Source of the DNA: Streptomyces sp. NBC_00582
GTDB lineage: Bacteria; Actinomycetota; Actinomycetes; Streptomycetales; Streptomycetaceae
Reading direction: 5' to 3'
Assembly (NCBI RefSeq): GCF_036345155.1
Contig: NZ_CP107772.1
Location: 6,634,001-6,698,000 of the forward strand
DNA: 64,000 bases
Shown piece by piece: positions 24,291 to 32,168 of the stretch. Below the pieces are notes generated by a model that was not told the DNA's origin, searched no databases, and saw only the letters and a program-made list of their open reading frames with translations. The translations under genes and the position numbers were made by a program. Position 1 is the stretch's first letter. The number at the start of each line of letters is the position of its first letter.

Positions 24291-25367
24291 TCAGCTACGG
24301 GACACGCGCCGCCGCTCGCCCGGCTCCTGCCCCCGCTTGTCGACGACCGCGCGTTCCAGTACGGCGCGCGTGTCGAACACGGTCCCCGCCCTGCCCATGG
24401 CCGAGGTCCGGGTGAGCACGGACCGTTCGCCGAGATACCCGAGGGTGTCGGGATCGAAGATCCACTCGGTGCGCAGGCCCATCCGGGTGTCCTCCCGTGC
24501 GATGGCGATGCCGTGCCGCCCCGCCGCGTCCACCGCGTCGGCGACCTCCGTCACCCCGGGAATCCGGGCGGTGGCCCGGTAGATCGCGGCGGCCGTGGCG
24601 GACGGCAGGAGCTGTTCCTGGACGAGCTCACCGATCCGCCGGAAGACCTCCTGGTCCTGGTCCTCCCCCTCGGAGACGGGCGTCTCGGCGTACAGCTTCT
24701 TCAGCAGGGCGCCCGGATCGGTGGGCAGGGAGGCGAGCCAGGCGTAGGTGGGCCGGTCGATCCCGGCGCGTTCCCCGTCCGAGCCCTTCGGCACCAGGAT
24801 CCGGATCGGGAAGTCGTCCCCGTTCTCGCGGATCAGCCCGTACTCGACCAGCGGCCCCTGCTTCTGCGAGAACCACACCTCCCGGTCGTGGAGCGCGCCG
24901 GGCTTCACCGGCTTCCCCCAGTCGGCCTCGTTCTCGGAGGCGCGAGTGCGCACATACACGAACTGCCCCTCCTTCACCGGCCCGACGTCGGTGCGCATCG
25001 CGACGGCGGCGATCCGGTCGAGCGTGACCACCGCGCTGCGGCTCCCGCCGCTGGGCGCGCCGCTCACAGCGGCCCGGTCCGGCGCGCTGCCCGCGTCCCG
25101 GCCCGCGCCGACCCCGACGGTCAGCCCCGCGGCCAGCGCGACGGCGACGGCCCCGGCGAGGAGAGCGGGCCGGGGGAGCCGTAGCGGCGAAATCCGAGGG
25201 CGGCGATTCCGCTGGTCCCGCGGGTCCCGCTGATCCCGCTGGTCCCGGTCGATGAGCTGCATCAGTACGTCCTTGTGGTGAGAGTGACGCTCAGCAGGCA
25301 GCCCCCGCTCGACAGGAACGGCCGGCAGCAGCCGACCCAGTTCCTCCCGCTCGTCGTGCTCGTTCAT
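24291..25367 (-). CDS. CU044_5270-family membrane protein, sigma factor partner
   Basis: 358 residues. The start overlaps the upstream sigma factor stop (ATGA, 25364-25367). A cytoplasmic N-terminus (1-70, rich in Arg/Asp/Gln repeats RDQRDQRDPRDQRN) leads to one transmembrane helix (ALLAGAVAVALAAGLTVGVGAG) and a large extracytoplasmic domain (YVRTRASENE, REVWFSQKQGP, YLGERSVL). This arrangement, encoded right after an ECF sigma gene, is the usual anti-sigma-like partner, although no zinc-binding HxxxCxxC motif is present. Confidence 0.82.
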   Translation of the reverse strand: MNEHDEREELGRLLPAVPVERGLPAERHSHHKDVLMQLIDRDQRDQRDPRDQRNRRPRISPLRLPRPALLAGAVAVALAAGLTVGVGAGRDAGSAPDRAAVSGAPSGGSRSAVVTLDRIAAVAMRTDVGPVKEGQFVYVRTRASENEADWGKPVKPGALHDREVWFSQKQGPLVEYGLIRENGDDFPIRILVPKGSDGERAGIDRPTYAWLASLPTDPGALLKKLYAETPVSEGEDQDQEVFRRIGELVQEQLLPSATAAAIYRATARIPGVTEVADAVDAAGRHGIAIAREDTRMGLRTEWIFDPDTLGYLGERSVLTRTSAMGRAGTVFDTRAVLERAVVDKRGQEPGERRRVSRS

Positions 25368-26152
25368 CGGGCTTCCTCCTGAAGGGGCAGGGCCACGAAC
25401 GCGGCCTCACTCTCTACCTCTCCGCGACGCGCGAGCGGTTCCATACGTCCTGTACGAGACTGATGCGGCTGATGCGGCTGATGCGGCTGATGCGGCTGAT
25501 GCGGCTGATGCGGCTGACGTGCTGTACGTCCCTCCTGCTCCACGAAGGTCCGCAACCGGCCCCGTGCCCGCGACAGCCGCGACCGTACGGTCCCCACGGG
25601 CACCCCGAGCGCCTCCGCGGCCTGCGCGTAGTCGAGCCCGCCCCACACGCACAGCGCGATGACCTCACGTTCGTGCCGCCGCAGCCGCCCCAGCACCCGC
25701 CGTACCTCGGCGAGGCGCCGGGCGTCGTCCACCCGCCCCGCGACGTCCTCGGCGAAGTCGTCGACCGCCTCTTCCGTGGACCGCCGGGCGAGGAAGACGA
25801 GCCGCCGCCGCAGGCTCCGGTCGGCGTTGCGCGCCTTGTTGGTCGCGATCCCGAACAACCAGGGCCGCAGCGACCCCCCTTCGACCTCCACGTCCTCCCG
25901 CCCCCGCCAAGCGGCCAGGAACGTCTCGGACATGACCTCCTCGGCCGCCGACCAGTCGCCGGTCAGCCGCAGGGCATGGTGGTAGACGGGCGTGGCGTAC
26001 CGCTCGTACAGCTCGGCGAACGCCTCGCGTTCCCCGCCCCGCACCCGCCCGCGCAACCGGCCGTCGTCGTCATCGTCGGACCTCACAGACCTCACAGACC
26101 TCACACATGTACCTCTCCGGGCCACGGGGGCGGTTCCCGTGGCGTGGCTCAC
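25364..26152 (-). CDS. ECF RNA polymerase sigma factor
   Basis: 262 residues from the GTG at 26152. Region 2 (FAELYERYATPVYHHALRLTGDWSAAEEVMSETFLAAWR, then LRPWLFGIATNKARN) and region 4 (LRRHEREVIALCVWGGLDYAQAAEALGVPVGTVRSRLSRARGRL) are complete. The C-terminus carries six QPH tripeptides encoded by a 9-bp tandem repeat, and a RSV repeat lies near the N-terminus. It is coupled to the membrane partner gene. It is divergent from the ArsR gene with a shared short promoter region. Confidence 0.92.
   Translation of the reverse strand: MSHATGTAPVARRGTCVRSVRSVRSDDDDDGRLRGRVRGGEREAFAELYERYATPVYHHALRLTGDWSAAEEVMSETFLAAWRGREDVEVEGGSLRPWLFGIATNKARNADRSLRRRLVFLARRSTEEAVDDFAEDVAGRVDDARRLAEVRRVLGRLRRHEREVIALCVWGGLDYAQAAEALGVPVGTVRSRLSRARGRLRTFVEQEGRTARQPHQPHQPHQPHQPHQPHQSRTGRMEPLARRGEVESEAAFVALPLQEEAR
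25461..25517 (-). repeat. 9-bp tandem repeats in the sigma factor gene
   Basis: TGATGCGGC repeated six times without interruption (plus strand) and in frame, encoding QPHQPH... near the end of the sigma factor. An in-frame microsatellite that can change length without changing frame. Confidence 0.9.
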
Positions 26153-26188
26153 AGCCGGGAGGGTCGCCGCCGATCCGCCGGCCGGCCG

Positions 26189-26218
26189 TTGACGCGTCGG
26201 AAATCTCCGACGTATGGT
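26189..26218 (+). promoter_or_regulatory. Promoter of the ArsR gene with an operator filling its spacer
   Basis: -35 TTGACG (26189-26194), -10 TATGGT (26213-26218). The 18-bp spacer is exactly the inverted repeat CGTCGGA-AATC-TCCGACG (26195-26212). The expected start of transcription, 8 nt after the -10, is the A of the ATG at 26226, and no Shine-Dalgarno is present, so the message is probably leaderless. Confidence 0.75.
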
Positions 26219-26225
26219 CGATGGC

Positions 26226-26723
26226 ATGCCCCAGGACGTCTTCGGCGCCCTCGCCCATCCCGTGCGCCGCCAACTCCTCGAAGCCCTGCGCGACGGCCCC
26301 CGCCCGGTCAACGACCTCGCCGGCCGCTTCGCACTGAGCCGCCCGGCCGTCTCCGAGCACCTCCAGGTACTGCGCCTGGCCCACCTCGTACGCGAGGAAC
26401 CGCGTGGCCGCCAGCGCTTCTACCACCTGGAACCGGCCCCCCTGGCCGAGGTCGGCGCATGGCTGCACCCCTTCGAACACTACTGGCGCGCACGGCTGCG
26501 CTCACTGGCCGAAGTGCTGGCCGAGCCCGGAGACGAGCCCGAGCACGGACACGAGCCCGAGCCCGGAGACAAGGCCGAGCCCGGAGACAAGGCCGAGCAC
26601 AAACACGAGCCCGCGCCCGACCGCGAGCCCGAGCACAAACACGCGCAGGAGCCCGAGCACAAACACGCGCAGGAGCCCGAGCACAAGCACGCGCACGACA
26701 TCACAGAGGACCCCCACCCATGA
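26226..26723 (+). CDS. ArsR-family repressor with His-rich repeat tail
   Basis: 165 residues from the ATG at 26226 (an in-frame ATG at 26214 overlaps the -10 box). The winged HTH covers residues 1-85: VFGALAHPVRRQLLEALRDGPRPVNDLAGRF, SRPAVSEHLQVLRLAHLV, REEPRGRQRFYHL. It lacks the ArsR metal-site cysteines. A 60-residue tail of PGDEPEHGHEPE and EPEHKHAQ repeats contains about a dozen His and many Glu, and could bind metal or nothing at all. It is coupled (ATGA) to an SRPBCC protein, a pairing seen widely, and the palindrome in its promoter suggests autorepression. Confidence 0.88.
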   Translation: MPQDVFGALAHPVRRQLLEALRDGPRPVNDLAGRFALSRPAVSEHLQVLRLAHLVREEPRGRQRFYHLEPAPLAEVGAWLHPFEHYWRARLRSLAEVLAEPGDEPEHGHEPEPGDKAEPGDKAEHKHEPAPDREPEHKHAQEPEHKHAQEPEHKHAHDITEDPHP

Positions 26724-27136
26724 GCGACACCCCCGCGATCCACTGCGACCAGTTCCTCCCGCACCCCCCGGCCGCCGTCTGGAAGGCGCTCACGGACCCG
26801 GACCTGCACGCCCGCTGGTGGGCCGCCGGTGACGTACGCCCGGTCGTCGGCCACCGCTTCACCCTCGACATGGGCCCCTGGGGCGTACAGCCCTGCGAGG
26901 TCCTGGCCGCCGACCCCGAACGCCTCCTGCGCTACAGCTTCGCCGAGGGCAGCCTCGATACGACGATCACCTGGCGCCTGGAGCCGGAGGGCACCGGCAC
27001 CCGCCTCTTCCTCACGCACGAGGGCTTCGACCTCGACTCCCCGGGCCGGGCGGCCCTGGACGGCATGGGCGAGGGCTGGCCGCACGTCCTGGCGCACCTC
27101 GCGAAGACCCTGGACGAGGTGCCGCCCGGGCGGTGA
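26720..27136 (+). CDS. SRPBCC (AHSA1/START-like) domain protein
   Basis: 138 residues of the Activator-of-Hsp90-homology/CalC type: FLPHPPAAVWKALTDPDLHARWWAAGDV, GHRFTLDMGPWGVQPCEVLAADPERLLRYSF, TTITWRLEPEGTGTRLFLTHEGF, GWPHVLAHLAKTLDE. Such proteins bind hydrophobic ligands in a helix-grip cavity. It overlaps the repressor gene by 4 bp and is presumably controlled by it. The ligand is unknown. Confidence 0.9.
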   Translation: MSDTPAIHCDQFLPHPPAAVWKALTDPDLHARWWAAGDVRPVVGHRFTLDMGPWGVQPCEVLAADPERLLRYSFAEGSLDTTITWRLEPEGTGTRLFLTHEGFDLDSPGRAALDGMGEGWPHVLAHLAKTLDEVPPGR

Positions 27137-27191
27137 CGGGAGGCCGAAAACCCCGCGCCCGCGCGGGAAGCGCGCTGCCAGGATGAGCGGC

Positions 27192-28376
27192 ATGACGACG
27201 ACGGAGCGTATCGAGGGTGAGGTCGCGCCCGGTTTCGAGCCGGTGCGTGAGGCATTCGCGGCGAACTTCGCACAGCGCGGCGACATCGGCGCGGCGGTGT
27301 GCGTGTACCACCGGGGCCGCACGGTGGTGGACCTGTGGGCCGGCACCGCCGACGAGGACACCGGCCGCCCCTGGACCCGGGACACCCTCCAACTGGTCTA
27401 CTCGGCGACCAAGGGCGCGACCGCGACCGCCGCGCATCTGCTGGCCCAGCGCGGCGAGCTGGACCTGGACGCGCCGGTGGCCGAGTACTGGCCAGAGTTC
27501 GCCGCGCACGGCAAGGCCGACATCCCGGTGCGCTGGCTGCTGTCCCACCAGGCCGGCCTGGTGACGCTGGACCGGCCCGTACCGTTGGCCGACGCCCTGA
27601 ACTGGCACCCGATGGTCACCGCCCTGGCGGCCCAACGCCCCGCCTGGACCCCGGGCACCGCCCACGGCTACCACGGCCGCACCTACGGCTGGCTGGTCGG
27701 CGAGGTGATCCGCAGGGTGTCCGGCCGCACCCCGGGCCGCTACTTCGCCGACGAGATCGCCGCCCCGCTGGACCTGGACTTCTTCATAGGCCTGCCGGAG
27801 AGCGAACGCGACCGTGTCAGCAGGATGGCGTACCAGCAGCCGACGGTCGACCTCGCCGCCCTCCCCCCGGAGGCGATCCCGGAGGAGTACCGCGCCGCGG
27901 TGGCCGCGATGCTCGACCCGGACTCCCTGGCCAACAGGGCGTTCGCGATCACGGACCCGGCGGAGATCGACTTCAACTCCCCGGAGGTCCAGGCGGCGGA
28001 ACTCCCCGCCTCCAACGGCATCTGCACCGCCCGCGGCCTGGCCCGCATGTACGCGGCCCTCGTCGGCGAGGTGGACGGCGTACGTCTGCTCGCCCCCGAG
28101 ACGGTCGCCGCGGCGACGAAGGAGCAGGCAGCGGGCCAGGACCGCGTCCTCATGCTCCCGATGCGCTTCGCCTCCGGCTACATGATCCCCACCGACACCG
28201 TCCCCCTCACCGGCCCCCAGGCCTTCGGCCACCCCGGCCGAGGCGGCTCCCTCGGCTTCGCCGACCCGGAGCACGACCTCGCCTTCGGCTACGTCATGAA
28301 CCACATCATCGAGGACCCGACCGACGCGAGGGCGGCTGCGCTGGTGGAGGCGGTGGGCCGGTCCCTGCCACGCTGA
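27192..28376 (+). CDS. Serine hydrolase, class C beta-lactamase/family VIII esterase type
   Basis: 394 residues. The ATG at 27192 has AGGA 8 nt upstream. The nucleophile is in LVYSATKGATATAAHLLAQRGELDLDAPV (S-x-x-K). The second motif is Tyr-containing GYHGRTYGWLVGEVIRRVSG, and the HPGRGGSLGFADPEHDLAFGYVMNH segment near the end replaces KTG. No signal peptide, so cytoplasmic, and an esterase or peptidase rather than a resistance enzyme. It stands alone. Confidence 0.9.
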   Translation: MTTTERIEGEVAPGFEPVREAFAANFAQRGDIGAAVCVYHRGRTVVDLWAGTADEDTGRPWTRDTLQLVYSATKGATATAAHLLAQRGELDLDAPVAEYWPEFAAHGKADIPVRWLLSHQAGLVTLDRPVPLADALNWHPMVTALAAQRPAWTPGTAHGYHGRTYGWLVGEVIRRVSGRTPGRYFADEIAAPLDLDFFIGLPESERDRVSRMAYQQPTVDLAALPPEAIPEEYRAAVAAMLDPDSLANRAFAITDPAEIDFNSPEVQAAELPASNGICTARGLARMYAALVGEVDGVRLLAPETVAAATKEQAAGQDRVLMLPMRFASGYMIPTDTVPLTGPQAFGHPGRGGSLGFADPEHDLAFGYVMNHIIEDPTDARAAALVEAVGRSLPR

Positions 28377-28407
28377 CCACACCGACCCCGGCTGCCGACC
28401 ACGCCGA

Positions 28408-29157
28408 TCACACGGCCCCGCGCGCGGCGCTGATGTCCCGCAGATACGCCTCCAACTCGGCGGACCCGGCCAGCAGCGCCCGCCCACGATCGGCCAACCG
28501 CCCACGCCAGTCGCGCAGGGCGCCCTCGAGCGGCTCCAGCCCGCCGGCCTCCCGCACCTGGGCGATCAGCGGGGCGATCCGCTCCAGCGGATAGCCACCC
28601 CGCCGGAGCTGGTGGGCGAGCCGGACATCGCGTACGTCGGCATCGTCGTAGACCCGGTACCCGGTCTGCGGATCCCGCCCCGGCCGCACCAGTCCGGCCC
28701 GCTCCCACGCCCGAAGCGTGGCGGGCCGGACGCGCAACTCCCGCGCCAACGGCCCGATGAAGGTCCCCCCGGGCACGACGGCCGCCGCCGCCTCCCGACC
28801 CCCCATGGCCTCGAGCTCCCGAAGGGCACGCTCCACGGCCTGAAGAGTCCGACGGTCCTCGAGCAGCTGGGCATGCGTCTCGTCGATGACCCGAAACGCC
28901 TCCTCGCTCACCCCCGCGTTCACGGCCCGCATTATGTCGGCCGCCGCCCGATGCCCGTGCCCCGGCACGAGGGCGAGGAACGCGCGCAGCGCGGCGGCGT
29001 GCAGCGGGGTGTACGTGCGATAGCCATGCGCCGTGCGCCCCGCAGCCGGAAGGATGCCCTCCCCCTCGTAATTCCGGACGGCCTGCGTGGACAGCCCGTG
29101 CGCCCGCGCCAGATCGACGGGCCGCAGCCGCCCCCCACTTTTAAACTCCCGCCCCAT
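28408..29157 (-). CDS. MerR-type regulator with two HTH domains (TioE-like)
   Basis: 249 residues. The first MerR HTH is at residues 11-80 (LRPVDLARAHGLSTQAVRNYEGEGILPAAGRTAHGYRTYTP). The second is at about 130-200 (FIGPLARELRVRPATLRAWERAGLVRPGRDPQTGYRVYDDADVRD). It has a helical linker with no cysteine cluster for metals. Such double-domain proteins are multidrug- or antibiotic-linked activators. It is divergent from the erythromycin esterase gene, whose promoter holds a 20-bp palindrome, so it probably controls that gene. The ATG at 29157 lies in TATATG. Confidence 0.88.
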   Translation of the reverse strand: MGREFKSGGRLRPVDLARAHGLSTQAVRNYEGEGILPAAGRTAHGYRTYTPLHAAALRAFLALVPGHGHRAAADIMRAVNAGVSEEAFRVIDETHAQLLEDRRTLQAVERALRELEAMGGREAAAAVVPGGTFIGPLARELRVRPATLRAWERAGLVRPGRDPQTGYRVYDDADVRDVRLAHQLRRGGYPLERIAPLIAQVREAGGLEPLEGALRDWRGRLADRGRALLAGSAELEAYLRDISAARGAV

Positions 29158-29193
29158 ATACCTTCGGCTTTCCCTGCAAAGTCTCAACCGATC

Positions 29194-29213
29194 CTTCAAC
29201 GATAGCGTTGAAG
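29194..29213 (+). promoter_or_regulatory. 20-bp palindrome in the MerR/erythromycin esterase gap
   Basis: CTTCAACG-ATAG-CGTTGAAG, a perfect 8-bp inverted repeat ending 2 bp before the erythromycin esterase ATG. TAGCGT at 29203-29208 could be a -10 box, which would give a leaderless message starting at the ATG. A likely binding site for the divergent MerR protein. Confidence 0.7.
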
Positions 29214-29215
29214 CC

Positions 29216-30400
29216 ATGGCGACTGACATCAAGGACACCGCCCATGCCGTCGATGCCACCTCCGTGATGAGGCTGCTCGGCCGCCGCCCCCGGCTGCTGG
29301 CCCTCGGCGAACCCACCCACGGCGAGGACCCTCTCCTCACCCTCCGGAACGACCTCTTCCGCCAACTCGTCGAGCAGGAGGGCTACCGCACGATCGCCAT
29401 CGAGAGCGACTGCCTGTCGTCCCTCCTGGTGGACGACTACGTCACCAAGGGCGACGGCACCCTGGACGAGGCCATGACGAAAGGCTTCACCCACGGCTTC
29501 GGCGCGTCGGAGGCCAATCGGGACCTCATCCGCTGGATGCGAGCCCACAACGAATCCGCTCCCGTCCCGGACCGCATCCACTTCGCCGGCTTCGACGGCC
29601 CCCTGGAGATCACCGGAGCGGAAAGCCCCCGCCCTGCCCTGCTGGCCCTCCACACCCACCTCGCACGACACGTGGTCCCGCACCTCCTCCCGTGCACCGC
29701 GCAAACCCTGGAGGACCTCCTCGGCCCCGACACCCGCTGGACCGACCCGGCGGCGATGATGGACCCGACCAAGTCACCGGGCCGCTCCCCCGAGGCGAGG
29801 GAACTGCGCCTACTGGCAGACGACTTGACGGCACTGCTGGACACGCAGGCCCCCGCCCGGGACGACAGCGAGGAACCCTGGAACCGAGCCGCCCTGTACG
29901 CCCGCACCGCCACCGGCCTCCTCCGCTACCACGCGGCCATGGCCGACCCCTCCCCGAGCCGCATGACCCGCCTCGTGGCCCTGCGCGCCCACATGATGGC
30001 CGACAACCTCCTCGCCCTCGCCGCACACGGCCCCACCCTCGTCCACGCCCACAACGCCCACCTCCAACGCCCCCAGAGCTCCATGCGCATGGCAGACCAA
30101 CACCTCACCTGGTGGAGCGCCGGCGCCCTGGCCGGCACCCACCTGACCAAGGACTACGCCTTCCTGGCCACAGCACTGGGCACCATCCCCCACCACGGGG
30201 TCACACCCCCACCCCCCACCACCCTCGAAGGCCTCCTCTACGACCTCCCACCCACCCCCCACCTCATCGACCCCCGCCCCCTGACCACCTCTCCCCTCAC
30301 CCCCCGAACATCCCCCTACCACGGCTACGCACCCCTGGACCCGACCCACTTGCCCACCATGGACGGGGTCGTCTTCATCAGGGACGTCCCCCGGACCTAG
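29216..30400 (+). CDS. Erythromycin esterase family protein
   Basis: 394 residues. Family motifs: LLALGEPTHGEDPLLTLRNDLFRQLVEQEGYRTIAIESDC with the catalytic His (PTHGE) and Glu, then GFGASEANRDLIRWMRAHN, then IHFAGFDGP, and a late LVHAHNAHLQR. Members open macrolide lactone rings or act as succinoglycan-type esterases, and most are not resistance proteins. Adjacent MerR control suggests drug-inducible expression. The C-terminal 80 residues are Pro/Thr-rich. Confidence 0.88.
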   Translation: MATDIKDTAHAVDATSVMRLLGRRPRLLALGEPTHGEDPLLTLRNDLFRQLVEQEGYRTIAIESDCLSSLLVDDYVTKGDGTLDEAMTKGFTHGFGASEANRDLIRWMRAHNESAPVPDRIHFAGFDGPLEITGAESPRPALLALHTHLARHVVPHLLPCTAQTLEDLLGPDTRWTDPAAMMDPTKSPGRSPEARELRLLADDLTALLDTQAPARDDSEEPWNRAALYARTATGLLRYHAAMADPSPSRMTRLVALRAHMMADNLLALAAHGPTLVHAHNAHLQRPQSSMRMADQHLTWWSAGALAGTHLTKDYAFLATALGTIPHHGVTPPPPTTLEGLLYDLPPTPHLIDPRPLTTSPLTPRTSPYHGYAPLDPTHLPTMDGVVFIRDVPRT

Positions 30401-30465
30401 CCCAGCACCGGGCGACGGCTATGCCCAACCGGCCCGCCTGCGAACCTGCTGCTACGGTCCCTTGC

Positions 30466-31323
30466 ATGACGCTTCCGGTGGCCTCTGTTCGCTCCGTTGA
30501 CCTCCGCGTTCATCCGGTCGACGAAATCCTCGATCACGTCAGCCGCTCCTTCCAGACACACCTCGACCCGAACAGCGTTGTGCGGAAGCGACGGTCGGTC
30601 GGAGCCCGCACGGACCGCAGCACCTGGATCCGGGTAGAGCGCCGCCTGCTGGAGAAGATCGGCGATCAGGGCTGGAACGGAACCGAGCGCGCCGCTCGGC
30701 TGGTCGGCATCGCCCAACCCGTATGGCGCGGTTGCGTGGTTTGGCAGGACGCGGATGAACCTGTGATGTGGCGGGCGGACGAAACAGAGCTCCTGCCCGG
30801 GAGCCCCGTCGGCGCAGCCGTGCTGAGTGACGATCCCGGGCTGACAGACACATGGTGGCAGGCCTTCAACGACACGCTGGACGCGCTCGCCGCGCACCAC
30901 ACGAGCCGCACCGCCACGCCGGACACCGTCACCATCACCCAGACCCTGGTCACACAGGCGATCCGTGCCGCGTTCCCCGGTGACTTCGACACCACCGTCG
31001 AGCGCTGGGTCCCGGCCCACGCCGATCTGAACTGGGCCAACATGACCTCCCCGGCCTTCTGCCTCTTCGACTGGGAGGACTGGGGAAACGCCCCGCGAGG
31101 ACTGGACTCCGCGACGCTGTGGGGAAGTTCCCTGGCCGTCCCGGCCCTGGCCGACCGCGTGCTGCGCGAACGGCGCCACGACCTCGAGAGCTGGGACGGC
31201 AAGCTGATGACGCTGTTCACCTGCTCCAAGATCCTCGGCCCGGGCGCGCATCCGGAGGACCCACGCTTGGAGTCTGCCCGCCGCAGGGCGGAGCAGGTCG
31301 TCGCGGAGCTTCAGGCGGGTTGA
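30466..31323 (+). CDS. Aminoglycoside phosphotransferase-like kinase
   Basis: 285 residues, ATG at 30466. The catalytic loop VPAHADLNWANM (HxDxxxxN) and the metal-binding CLFDWEDWGNAPRGLD are the APH/choline kinase motifs. The N-terminal nucleotide lobe is short (SFQTHLDPNSVVRKRRSVGARTDRSTWIRVERR). It is more like the streptomycete APH-fold proteins of unknown substrate than true resistance enzymes. The 3' end overlaps the aldo/keto reductase gene by 13 bp on the opposite strand. Confidence 0.82.
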   Translation: MTLPVASVRSVDLRVHPVDEILDHVSRSFQTHLDPNSVVRKRRSVGARTDRSTWIRVERRLLEKIGDQGWNGTERAARLVGIAQPVWRGCVVWQDADEPVMWRADETELLPGSPVGAAVLSDDPGLTDTWWQAFNDTLDALAAHHTSRTATPDTVTITQTLVTQAIRAAFPGDFDTTVERWVPAHADLNWANMTSPAFCLFDWEDWGNAPRGLDSATLWGSSLAVPALADRVLRERRHDLESWDGKLMTLFTCSKILGPGAHPEDPRLESARRRAEQVVAELQAG

Positions 31324-32168
31324 CCAGGTGGCCTGCTTCGAAGGAGTCTCCGGTACTCGCGGATCGCCCACTCGTCGACCTCATGGGCCAGGGCGCCGAC
31401 CAGCTCGCGAAGGTGGGCGGGATCATCGGTACCGACAGCAACCGCCCGTACCGGTGGCAGGTGGTAGGCGGCCCGAAAGACCGCTTGCATGCGAGAGAGC
31501 CCGTCGCCGTCTCGAAGGAAGAACCGGGGATCCACGCGGTCCCATACGGGAACGTTCGTGCTACCTCCGAAGGGGCTCATACCCCGCAGCGCGCTCTCGG
31601 CCAGGCTCCAAGCTGCAGAAAGTGCCTCCGCAGCTACGAGCGTTCGGGTACCGACCAGCAGACCGGCGCGAACCATGAGCACGGACGGCCTCGGCGTGAT
31701 CCCGTTGATCAGCCCCGCCAGCGGTGCCGGATCCCAGGAAGCAACGCCCCAAGCGCCGCACATCCCCCGCGTCGTTGCGTCGTCCAGGGCGGTGCACGCT
31801 TGGGCCAGGGCGTCCCGCCCCTGAGAGATAGGCCCTTGGACCGAATGTTCTGGGTTGTGCAGGAACACCAGATCCGGCTCGCGCCCCAGGTCCCGGGCCG
31901 TCTGCTCCACGGCTGTACGTAGCCGAAGGGGGTCGAGGGAGTGCTCGGCCCGGTCCGGTCTCGGGAAATAGCCGACCTTCGTGGACACGGTGAACCTCGG
32001 CAGAAGATCCGCGGCCGTCCTCCTGAGCGTTTCGTGCGAGAGGAAGTTGAGGTAGTTGGAGCTGGTGTCGAGTTCGGTGACACCCAGGTCCAGTGCGCCG
32101 GTCAGGAGCCGGCGTTCGTGACGAGACCGGTGTAACCCGAGGACAATTCGGGGGTCAGCAGTGCGCAC
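31311..32168 (-). CDS. Aldo/keto reductase, embedded start, in the putative RiPP operon
   Basis: 285 residues. The GTG at 32168 follows GAGGAGGATCT and lies 67 bp inside the preceding oxygenase gene, so the two are coupled. The AKR tetrad is visible: Asp in TELDTSSNY, Tyr in SNYLNFLS, Lys in VSTKVGYF, His in LVFLHNPE. NADPH-dependent reduction of a carbonyl is the family reaction. The 12th codon is TTA (32133-32135), so full translation should need the bldA leucine tRNA. Its place after the peptide and oxygenase genes suggests it acts on an oxidised peptide side chain; that is inference. Confidence 0.85.
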   Translation of the reverse strand: MRTADPRIVLGLHRSRHERRLLTGALDLGVTELDTSSNYLNFLSHETLRRTAADLLPRFTVSTKVGYFPRPDRAEHSLDPLRLRTAVEQTARDLGREPDLVFLHNPEHSVQGPISQGRDALAQACTALDDATTRGMCGAWGVASWDPAPLAGLINGITPRPSVLMVRAGLLVGTRTLVAAEALSAAWSLAESALRGMSPFGGSTNVPVWDRVDPRFFLRDGDGLSRMQAVFRAAYHLPPVRAVAVGTDDPAHLRELVGALAHEVDEWAIREYRRLLRSRPPGQPA

